From NCBI GenBank assembly GCA_030426685.1, contig JAUHYC010000008.1, positions 38,541 to 102,540 of the forward strand: a stretch of DNA of 64,000 nucleotides, in the 5' to 3' direction. The DNA comes from Alphaproteobacteria bacterium. Lineage in GTDB: Bacteria > Pseudomonadota > Alphaproteobacteria > Rhodobacterales > Rhodobacteraceae. Positions 57,526 to 64,000 of this stretch are shown one piece after another. Each line of letters starts with the position of its first letter. The first letter of the stretch is position 1. A program made the translations under genes and the position numbers. The notes below the pieces were generated by a model. It was given only the letters and a program-made list of their open reading frames with translations. It ran no database searches and had not been told where the DNA came from.

Positions 57526-57612
57526 GAAAGCTCTCCGATTGCGGCGGCGTTGTCGTCTTCTACCCCCTGCCCGCGCAAGGTTGAACCGTCTTTTAAGGCT
57601 GCAAGAGTAGAA

Positions 57613-59283
57613 TTAATCTGACTTGTAGTCTCCAAAGGGCCGCGCCTTGCGGTTGCGGTATTTGACGGTCAACTCAAGGGGCAGGTCGTTCTCATCATAG
57701 ACCCCGATCACCACGCCCGTACCCCGACTTGAGCCGCGCATATCTAATAGTTGCTGTTCAGAACGTGTTGTGCGCTGTGATTGGCGGCGGGTCCATGAGA
57801 ACAGATGATCATACATCTCGGTAATGATATCCGCGTGTTCAATGCTTTCGCCCAGATCGGTCAACTCATGCGGGTCATTCTCGAGATCAAATAAGAGTGG
57901 CCGATGTCCACCCTCACAATGAACCAGCTTCCATTTCTTGTTTGCAACCATGAACATGACCGCGTCACGCACCGACGCACTCAGCATCTGAGCGATCGGT
58001 GAGGCGGAGTAGTCGTATTCGCAGATCGCTACATCGCGCGGCGTGCGATCGGCCTTCCCATGCAGGATTGGCAGCAATGAGTGCCCTTCGAGGATATGAC
58101 CAGCAGGTTCACCACCTGCGATCTCCAGGAAAGTCGGTGCCAGATCAATGGATTCAACCAACGCATCACAGGTGGTACCGCGTGTCGCGTCCGCCTCGGG
58201 GGATGGATCGTAGATGATCAAAGGCATCTTGGTTGAGGCGTCGTGAAAGAAAGTCTTTTCGCCCATCCAATGATCGCCCAGAAAATCACCGTGGTCCGAC
58301 GTCAGCACGATCATGGTGTCCTGCATCCGCCCGGTCTGTTCCATCCAATCGAACAGCCGCCCCATCTGATCGTCGGCCTGTTTGATCAGCCCCATATAGG
58401 CGGGGATCACAGCCTCTCTCACATCCTGACGCGAGAAGGTCTGGCCGATTTTCGTGTCCATGAACGCCTTGAGTACGGGATGGGCGTTCTGTCGTTCAGC
58501 TTCGGACCGGACCACGGGCAGGACGTGCTCGGGACCATACATTGAGGCATATGGTTCCGGCACGATATAGGGCCAATGTGGTTTGATATAACTGAGGTGG
58601 CAGCACCACGGCCCCTCGTGACTTTCCATGAACTCGATGCCACGGGTGGTCAGATAGGGCGTTTCACTGTCTTCCTCGGCGATATTCGCAGCCTCGGACG
58701 AGTTCTTCAAGAACCAACCCGAGAGCACATTGCCATCTGCATCAAGGCCGGAATTTGCGAAATCATGCCAGGGGTTGTCACTCTCGTAGCCTTTGTCTTT
58801 CAGATACTCGTTATACTTCTTCGCCCCGCCTGGATCATAAAACCCATCCGGTCCTTCGGGGCGCATCCCGTCATCGCGCTCGAAGACATCGAAGCCACAT
58901 TCGGCGACCCGCGCACCGATCAGGCTGTCTGGTTCAAGCCCCAGACGGGCCATCCCCTCGGCGTCGGCGCGCATGTGGGTTTTCCCGACCAACCAGCACT
59001 CCATCCCCGCTTTGCGCAGATGATCACCCATGGTCATCTCTCCGACTTTCAGCGGAATACCGTTCCACGACGCACCATGCGAATGTACGTAGCGCCCTGT
59101 ATAGGTTGACATGCGGGAACTGCCGCAGATTGGCGACTGGATGTAGCCACGTGTAAACCGAACACCTTTTGCAGCAAGCCGATCAATGTTGGGGGTGTGC
59201 AGATGCGGATGCCCGTAGCAACTGAGATAGTCCCAGCGTAGCTGATCGAACATGATGAAAAGGATGTTCTTGGCTTTGGTCAT
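57613..59283 (-). CDS. Sulfatase / phosphonate-monoester-hydrolase-like enzyme with CGSSR motif
   Basis: Alkaline-phosphatase-superfamily hydrolase of 556 residues. Metal ligands IMFDQLRWDYLSCYG; nucleophile region SPICGSSRMSTYTGR (about 50-64); HSHGASWN; later SDHGDFLGDHWMGEK. The Cys that would become formylglycine is present, but the sequence is C-G-S-S-R, with Ser in place of the Pro/Ala of the usual C-x-P-x-R. The fold and size fit arylsulfatase, choline-sulfatase or phosphonate monoester hydrolase; substrate undecided. No signal peptide, so it is cytosolic. Stands alone between gpmI and nqrM. Confidence 0.88.
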   Translation of the reverse strand: MTKAKNILFIMFDQLRWDYLSCYGHPHLHTPNIDRLAAKGVRFTRGYIQSPICGSSRMSTYTGRYVHSHGASWNGIPLKVGEMTMGDHLRKAGMECWLVGKTHMRADAEGMARLGLEPDSLIGARVAECGFDVFERDDGMRPEGPDGFYDPGGAKKYNEYLKDKGYESDNPWHDFANSGLDADGNVLSGWFLKNSSEAANIAEEDSETPYLTTRGIEFMESHEGPWCCHLSYIKPHWPYIVPEPYASMYGPEHVLPVVRSEAERQNAHPVLKAFMDTKIGQTFSRQDVREAVIPAYMGLIKQADDQMGRLFDWMEQTGRMQDTMIVLTSDHGDFLGDHWMGEKTFFHDASTKMPLIIYDPSPEADATRGTTCDALVESIDLAPTFLEIAGGEPAGHILEGHSLLPILHGKADRTPRDVAICEYDYSASPIAQMLSASVRDAVMFMVANKKWKLVHCEGGHRPLLFDLENDPHELTDLGESIEHADIITEMYDHLFSWTRRQSQRTTRSEQQLLDMRGSSRGTGVVIGVYDENDLPLELTVKYRNRKARPFGDYKSD

Positions 59284-59298
59284 GCCAAGAGTGGTATC

Positions 59299-59529
59299 CT
59301 AGCCTTCCATTTGCTGCAGCATCTTTTTGGCACGCTTGCACTGCAATTGGTCACGCAGCGGGCTGTCAGGATCGATATCCTTTTGACACACCACACATTT
59401 ATCAGCACCTGAGATCGCATTGAGGCCACCGCAGCTACCCTTGATGGTCTTGCCCATCAGCATCACACCCAAAGACATCCCGACCATGATGATCAACAGC
59501 AACACAAATGCCAGAATAAAGGTGCTCAT
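59299..59529 (-). CDS. nqrM: NqrM, Na(+)-NQR maturation factor
   Basis: Membrane protein of 76 residues: one N-terminal helix (about 5-25, ILAFVLLLIIMVGMSLGVML), then KGSCGGLNAISG and C-V-V-C, giving the Cys set typical of NqrM, which helps place iron in the Na(+)-translocating NADH:quinone reductase. It follows apbE by 15 bp. The nqrA-F genes themselves are not in the window. Confidence 0.88.
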   Translation of the reverse strand: MSTFILAFVLLLIIMVGMSLGVMLMGKTIKGSCGGLNAISGADKCVVCQKDIDPDSPLRDQLQCKRAKKMLQQMEG

Positions 59530-59544
59530 AACGGTTCCTGCCAG

Positions 59545-60570
59545 TCAGTTGGTCCCCAGCGCATCCTTGAACGCGCTGCTTTGCACGGTGATATAGGCTT
59601 CTTCACCGCTTGTCACATCCCGCGAGATGAAAAACACGGCAAGATTGTGCTGTTCGGCCAGTTCAAATCCCTTTTTCTGACCCAGTGCCAGCATCGCGGT
59701 GGCCCATGCATCCGCCATCATCGCGTTTTCCGCCAGAACCGTGACCGACGTGGTGCTGTGCGTGATCGGCCTGCCCGTTGTCGGGTCAATGATATGCGAA
59801 TAGCGCACGCCGTCCTGCTCGAAGTAGTTCTTGTAGTCACCCGAAGTCGCCATGCCCAGATTATCAAGCGGGACGACCAGTTGAATGGCCTGCGCACCGG
59901 TTTCAGGCTTTTCGATTCCGATCTGCCAGCTTTCGCCCTTGTCGTTCTGACCCATGGCAACCAGATCGCCACCGATCTCTACCATGTAGTTTTCTATCCC
60001 GGCCTCACGCAGCTGAGCCGCAACCGCATCAATGCCGTAGCCTTTGGCTATTGCCGACAAATTGATCCCGACACCGGCATCCGATTTGGCCAACGTGCCA
60101 GCGGAGCCATCCAGCGTCAGCAGTCGCGCCTGGCCCACCCGAGCCAATGCCGATGTTATGTCTTCGTCGGCCGGAACCGGGTCTTCGGGTTTGCGTGGAC
60201 CAAATCCCCAGAGCTCGATCAAAGGGCCCAGGGTCACATCAAATGTGCCACCGGATTTGGCGTGAACCTCATTCGCAGCTTCGATCACCAGGGCGAATTC
60301 ATCGGAAACCTGCATGGGCTCGGTACTGGTCGAAGCCGAGAATGTCGAAACCTCGGAATTCGGGTCCCAGTTGGACATCTTGGCGTTGACCTGCGCGAGC
60401 GTGTCCTGAACCGCCTCTCCAAGCGCCGCTTCGTCCAGATCATCGCCGATTGCCGTAATTTTGAAAGTGGTTCCCATCGTTTCGCCCGAAAGGCGCACGA
60501 CATCCGGTTCCTTGTCAAACAGACAGGCGGTTACAAACAGCAACGATGCCAGTGCAATCAGATGGCGCAT
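59545..60570 (-). CDS. apbE: FAD:protein FMN transferase (lipoprotein)
   Basis: Periplasmic lipoprotein of 341 residues that attaches FMN to subunits such as NqrB and NqrC. The signal MRHLIALASLLFVTACLF has lipobox T-A-C. The ApbE core has SGETMGTTFKITA, DVTLGPLIELWGFG, the GVGINLSAIAKGYGIDAV block and YMVEIGGDLVAMG. The ATG at 60570 follows AGGAGA by about 5 bp; an in-frame start 7 codons earlier lacks support. It lies between a small membrane protein gene and nqrM. Confidence 0.94.
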   Translation of the reverse strand: MRHLIALASLLFVTACLFDKEPDVVRLSGETMGTTFKITAIGDDLDEAALGEAVQDTLAQVNAKMSNWDPNSEVSTFSASTSTEPMQVSDEFALVIEAANEVHAKSGGTFDVTLGPLIELWGFGPRKPEDPVPADEDITSALARVGQARLLTLDGSAGTLAKSDAGVGINLSAIAKGYGIDAVAAQLREAGIENYMVEIGGDLVAMGQNDKGESWQIGIEKPETGAQAIQLVVPLDNLGMATSGDYKNYFEQDGVRYSHIIDPTTGRPITHSTTSVTVLAENAMMADAWATAMLALGQKKGFELAEQHNLAVFFISRDVTSGEEAYITVQSSAFKDALGTN

Positions 60571-60635
60571 CAGAATCTCCTGGGAAAACACGTGCCCGGC
60601 ATATGCCAGCGGCCCTGATCAGAGTCAAACCAACG

Positions 60636-60821
60636 TCAGATTTTGAGCGGTAGAAACGCCAGAACGAAAAGCCCGATTGCCGCAGGTAGGCCGAAAAACC
60701 ACGCACGTCTCTGCCAACCCTCTGGCTGCTGCTTCCACGCCATGCGAAAGTTGTGCCCGCAAACGACAACAACAAAAAAGATTAGCGCAGCCACGGGAGG
60801 GGTCAGATAGAGATCGCTCAA
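60636..60821 (-). CDS. Small two-helix membrane protein upstream of apbE
   Basis: Predicted 61-residue protein: SDLYLTPPVAALIFFVVVVCGHNF (helix 1), a Trp/Arg-rich loop, then FFGLPAAIGLFVLAFLPLKI (helix 2). The start is taken as TTG at 60821, with AAGGA about 10 bp upstream; no ATG gives helix 1, though a longer non-ATG start is possible. It lies 65 bp before apbE in the same direction. I do not recognise it. A role with the apbE-nqrM pair is a guess. Confidence 0.5.
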   Translation of the reverse strand: MSDLYLTPPVAALIFFVVVVCGHNFRMAWKQQPEGWQRRAWFFGLPAAIGLFVLAFLPLKI

Positions 60822-60943
60822 AAGCCTGGATTTCCTTGTAAAGTGGTCGGGTTGCGCCAGTTTTCTAAATTGAACCCTATACAGGATTTGTGCCTGCGAT
60901 AAGGTAGAGGAAACAGCCAATCCGGTGAAGGAGGAGACCACCC

Positions 60944-61468
60944 ATGGCCCCAAGCTCTTACCAGCCCCCGACACGCGGCGACAAGGCCGGGTCGACAACC
61001 CATAGTCAGTCTGTTGAGTCCAATCTGTCTCATACGCATACGACGGTTGCCAAGTTGCTGGAAGGCAAAGGAGATGCCGTTTTTTCGGTGCGTCCGAATG
61101 ATACGATTCACGCTGTTGTGGACATATTGCGGGAAAAACGCATCGGCGCCGTGGTGGTAACAGATCAAAATGGTGCGTTACAGGGGATTCTGTCAGAACG
61201 CGACATCGTGCGACGCATGGCAGAAACGCCGGGGCAGACGCTGCCGCAATCTGTGGCCGATCTGATGACGACCGAAGTCAAGACCTGCGCGCCCGAAGAC
61301 TATCTGGACGATGTGCTGAAAACCATGACCGAAGGGCGGTTCCGTCACATGCCAGTGATGAGCGGCGGCAATCTGCGCGGCATCATCACTATCGGCGATG
61401 TTGTGCATTTCCGGCTGAAGGAGCTGGAATACGAAGCCCTCAAAATGAAACAGATGATCGTCGGTTAG
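60944..61468 (+). CDS. CBS-domain pair protein
   Basis: Cytosolic protein of 174 residues: a disordered polar N-terminus, then two CBS domains (about 40-95, with VVVTDQNGALQGILSERDIVR, and about 105-160, with HMPVMSGGNLRGIITIGDVV). CBS pairs bind adenine nucleotides or S-adenosyl compounds and act as energy or redox sensors. A very strong RBS AGGAGGAG (60929-60936) fixes the ATG. It is convergent with the phosphoesterase gene. Confidence 0.93.
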   Translation: MAPSSYQPPTRGDKAGSTTHSQSVESNLSHTHTTVAKLLEGKGDAVFSVRPNDTIHAVVDILREKRIGAVVVTDQNGALQGILSERDIVRRMAETPGQTLPQSVADLMTTEVKTCAPEDYLDDVLKTMTEGRFRHMPVMSGGNLRGIITIGDVVHFRLKELEYEALKMKQMIVG

Positions 61469-61472
61469 CGGG

Positions 61473-62252
61473 TTACGCCGAAGTCCGGACAATGCCGGAA
61501 CGGCTGGTCGAGATAAACCGAACAGCACCATCCGAAACCTCTGCAGCTGTAAGCTGATCCGTGGCAAAGGCGCCGGTGTCAATCGCGATGACATCGCCGC
61601 GCACGCGCGGCTCATCCACGATCGTGTGCCCGTGCACAATCCATTGACCGTCTTTCCTAGATTTTTCCGAGAAATCGGGATGACCCCAAAGGCAGGTCTG
61701 AGCAGCTTGTTCATCAAGCGGTTTTTGGGGATCTAGTGCCGCATGCACCGCTGTAATATTGCCACTGGTCCAAATCAGGGGGCGGTTGCGAATCCAGTCG
61801 AGCAACGGCTCACCCATGGCATCGCGCAACTGTTCAGCCACCACATCGGCCGCAAGGTCACTGGTGTTGATCAAGCCGAACGAAGCCAAGGTCTGCGTGC
61901 CGCCATTATGCATCCAGATGCGCTGCCGTTCCTGCGGGTGATCAAGGAAACCCAGCAACATTTCTTCGTGGTTGCCTTTCAGGCACTCCACCTTCCGGTC
62001 TGGGGTCAGGCTGAGATGATGCAAATGACGCAGGACCTGCGCGCTGTAGTTGCCTCTGTCGATATAGTCGCCCAGAAAGACCAGCGGAACGTCTTGATCC
62101 AACGCGGTCAAAAGCGTCTGCAACAAATCAAGCCTGCCATGGATATCGCCGATTGCATAAAACCGTCCCGCCGGAGCGAGCGTGGACAGGCTGCGAGCCG
62201 AATCTGCCGCTGGTTTCGGCATCAGGAGGTTTTTGATCCATCGTGGTGTCAT
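61473..62252 (-). CDS. PPP-type metallophosphoesterase
   Basis: Calcineurin-like phosphoesterase of 259 residues. Metal-binding motifs in order: AIGDIHGRLD, FLGDYIDRG, LKGNHEEM, then GH in IVHGHTIVD. This is the signature of PP1/PrpA-like Ser/Thr phosphatases and diadenosine tetraphosphatases; which one applies is open. The N-terminal 25 residues are not conserved-looking, so a start at an internal Met is possible. Confidence 0.9.
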   Translation of the reverse strand: MTPRWIKNLLMPKPAADSARSLSTLAPAGRFYAIGDIHGRLDLLQTLLTALDQDVPLVFLGDYIDRGNYSAQVLRHLHHLSLTPDRKVECLKGNHEEMLLGFLDHPQERQRIWMHNGGTQTLASFGLINTSDLAADVVAEQLRDAMGEPLLDWIRNRPLIWTSGNITAVHAALDPQKPLDEQAAQTCLWGHPDFSEKSRKDGQWIVHGHTIVDEPRVRGDVIAIDTGAFATDQLTAAEVSDGAVRFISTSRSGIVRTSA

Positions 62253-62414
62253 TGGCCAGATGCCTACCCCGACTAACCTTGTGCGGCAATCGTCATTTCC
62301 AGCCCGTATTGCAACTTACCGTGTGGTTGAATGGCTGCCAGGGGAATTTCCGCTTGACGATCTGTCAGGGAAAGTATCCCTGATGGTCAGAATTTGGACA
62401 GTGGCGCAGGGCAA

Positions 62415-63428
62415 ATGAAACGAGTTTTGATCACGGGAACCGCTGGGTTTATCGGTTATTATCTGGCAAAGCTGCTGTTGTCCGAGGGGTTCCGGGTGCA
62501 TGGCTATGACGGGATGACGGATTACTATGATGTCCGCCTCAAACAGCGCCGGCATCAGATGCTTCTGCAAAGCCCAGGTTTCACAGCGACCGAGGCTATG
62601 CTGGAAGATCACGAAAAACTGATGCAGGTCGCAGAAGAGTTTCAGCCTGAGGTCATCGTGCATCTCGCGGCACAGGCTGGGGTGCGGTACAGTCTGGAAA
62701 ATCCGCGCAGCTATATTGACGCCAATATCGTGGGCACGTTCAACGTAATGGAGGTTGCCCGACATCATAAGGTTGAACACCTGTTAATGGCCTCAACCTC
62801 ATCGGTTTACGGCGCGAATGAGGACATGCCCTTTACTGAGGTCGAAAAGGCCGATCATCAACTAACGATCTACGCCGCGACCAAAAAGGCAAATGAGGCG
62901 ATGGGCCATTCCTATGCTCATCTGTGGGATTTGCCGACCACAATGTTCCGCTTCTTTACGGTATATGGGCCCTGGGGACGGCCCGATCTGGCGCTTTACA
63001 AGTTTGTCGACGCGATTCTGGATGGCCGCCCGATCGACATCTATAATCATGGGGATATGTATCGCGATTTTACCAATGTCGAAGACCTTGTGCGCGGTAT
63101 CCGCTTGCTGATCGACGCCGCCCCGATCCGCCCAGCTAGCGCTGATGAGATCGAAGACGGTGACAGCCTGTCCCCGGTCGCACCCTATCGCGTTGTCAAT
63201 ATCGGCAATGGTGACAAAGTTAGGCTGATGGACTTCATCGAAGCAATTGAAGACTCAATCGGCCAGAAAGCCATCCGCAACTACATGCCGATGCAAATGG
63301 GCGATGTCCCAGCCACCTGGGCTGATAATGGATTGTTGCAACGTCTGACGGGGTATCGCCCTCAGACTGATTTCAAGGATGGGGTTGCAGAATTTGTCAA
63401 ATGGTTCCGTGACTATCACGGCAAATGA
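62415..63428 (+). CDS. NAD-dependent epimerase, probable UDP-glucuronate 4-epimerase
   Basis: SDR-type nucleotide-sugar epimerase of 337 residues. Rossmann motif LITGTAGFIGYYLAK, catalytic Ser/Tyr/Lys in ASTSSVYGAN and YAATKKANE, then FRFFTVYGPWGRPDLAL. This last block fits the UDP-glucuronate/galacturonate epimerases of capsule loci. The ATG at 62415 gives the normal MKRVLITG start. It precedes a nucleotide-sugar dehydrogenase by 14 bp, so an exopolysaccharide or capsule operon begins here. Confidence 0.9.
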   Translation: MKRVLITGTAGFIGYYLAKLLLSEGFRVHGYDGMTDYYDVRLKQRRHQMLLQSPGFTATEAMLEDHEKLMQVAEEFQPEVIVHLAAQAGVRYSLENPRSYIDANIVGTFNVMEVARHHKVEHLLMASTSSVYGANEDMPFTEVEKADHQLTIYAATKKANEAMGHSYAHLWDLPTTMFRFFTVYGPWGRPDLALYKFVDAILDGRPIDIYNHGDMYRDFTNVEDLVRGIRLLIDAAPIRPASADEIEDGDSLSPVAPYRVVNIGNGDKVRLMDFIEAIEDSIGQKAIRNYMPMQMGDVPATWADNGLLQRLTGYRPQTDFKDGVAEFVKWFRDYHGK

Positions 63429-63442
63429 TCTGAGTGACCGGA

Positions 63443-64000
63443 ATGATAGAAACCGACCCGAATGCCCGAAAGATCGCAGTGATCGGCCTTGGCTATGTCG
63501 GCCTGCCTTTGGCGGTTGCGTTTGGCCGCATTGGGCCTGTTGTTGGCTACGACATCAACGCTGGGCGCATCGCTGCGTTGCAAGCCGGACAGGATACAAC
63601 CCTTGAAGTTGAGCCCGAAGAACTCAGCGCGGCAACGGGGCTTCGTTTTACCACCAGCACCGCTGATCTGGCCGAGTGCGACACCTTTATAGTGACCGTC
63701 CCGACACCGATCACGGCAGGTAAACAACCCGATCTTGCCCCTTTACTCAGCGCCTCGGAAACGGTTGGTGCGGTGCTGAAACCCGGGGATTTGGTGATCT
63801 ACGAATCCACCGTTTATCCCGGCGCGACCGAAGAGGATTGCGTGCCGGTTCTCGAACGCGCTTCGGGCCTGACTTACAACTGTGATTTCTTTGCTGGCTA
63901 CAGTCCGGAACGGATCAACCCCGGCGACAAGAGCCACCGGATCGCCGATATCTGTAAAGTCACCTCAGGCTCTACCCCTGACGTGGCTAGACTTGTCGAT
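63443..64000 (+). CDS. Nucleotide-sugar dehydrogenase, WecC/TviB type (3' partial)
   Basis: UDP-sugar 6-dehydrogenase that oxidises the sugar C6 to a uronic acid. The 186 visible residues begin with ATG at 63443 and contain the NAD motif KIAVIGLGYVGLPLAVAFG, FIVTVPTPITAGKQPDL, and the STVYPGATEEDCVPVLE and YSPERINPGDKSH blocks typical of UDP-GlcNAc/UDP-ManNAc dehydrogenases (TviB/WecC), rather than UDP-glucose dehydrogenase. The frame is open at the window end. It is coupled to the epimerase just upstream. Confidence 0.92.
   Translation, partial: MIETDPNARKIAVIGLGYVGLPLAVAFGRIGPVVGYDINAGRIAALQAGQDTTLEVEPEELSAATGLRFTTSTADLAECDTFIVTVPTPITAGKQPDLAPLLSASETVGAVLKPGDLVIYESTVYPGATEEDCVPVLERASGLTYNCDFFAGYSPERINPGDKSHRIADICKVTSGSTPDVARLVD

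Overview
The window looks like chromosome of a marine Roseobacter-group alphaproteobacterium (Rhodobacteraceae, Ruegeria-like). The basis is the high GC content, the protein families seen, the gpmI-envC-ctpA gene order, monomeric isocitrate dehydrogenase, a phnW-phnA-phnY phosphonate set, and intergenic palindromes of a kind I recall from this group. Species was not determined. It is ordinary chromosome rather than a plasmid or prophage: no transposase, integrase, CRISPR array or rRNA was seen, and there is one tRNA (Leu, UAG).

Layout. 1-5.1 kb: the end of an oligopeptide-type ABC importer (permease plus fused double ATPase), then a polar-amino-acid-type ABC importer with a divergent binding protein and a trailing AhpD-like protein. 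5.2-10.2 kb: a LysR regulator divergent from phnW-phnA-phnY, a complete route from 2-aminoethylphosphonate to acetate and phosphate. 10.2-18.5 kb: tex, a DUF4173-type membrane protein with a two-component system, and icd. 18.9-34.7 kb: an all-minus-strand cluster of 12 genes, the most interesting part of the window. 35.4-47.4 kb: tRNA-Leu, TetR, an AEC transporter, fghA-sthA-YaiI, HAD and ornithine-cyclodeaminase-family genes, MFS, zapE, accD-folC and a CPBP protease. 47.4-64 kb: a degenerate ABC protein with a cyclic-nucleotide-binding domain, two small conserved proteins, an MFS pump, gpmI-envC-ctpA, a sulfatase-fold enzyme, apbE-nqrM, a CBS protein, a phosphoesterase, and the start of a nucleotide-sugar (capsule/EPS) locus that runs off the end.

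The 18.9-34.7 kb cluster reads, in transcription order: a small protein, dynamin B', dynamin A', a roadblock-like protein, an unknown protein, dynamin B, dynamin A; then, after a 338-bp gap, a transmembrane Ser/Thr kinase with a PDZ-like periplasmic part, an FHA protein, a PP2C phosphatase, and two secreted LysM plus solute-binding-domain proteins. The four GTPases form two paralogous B-A pairs. The arrangement suggests an envelope-sensing phospho-relay coupled to heterotypic membrane-remodelling GTPases. No T6SS structural gene is present, so this is not the usual PpkA/PppA/Fha setting. Function is inferred from domains and neighbourhood only.

A second unusual gene is the 1031-residue ABC-exporter-like protein at 47.4-50.5 kb. 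Its Walker A is unrecognisable, the catalytic Glu after Walker B is Lys, and a long insertion splits the ATPase domain.
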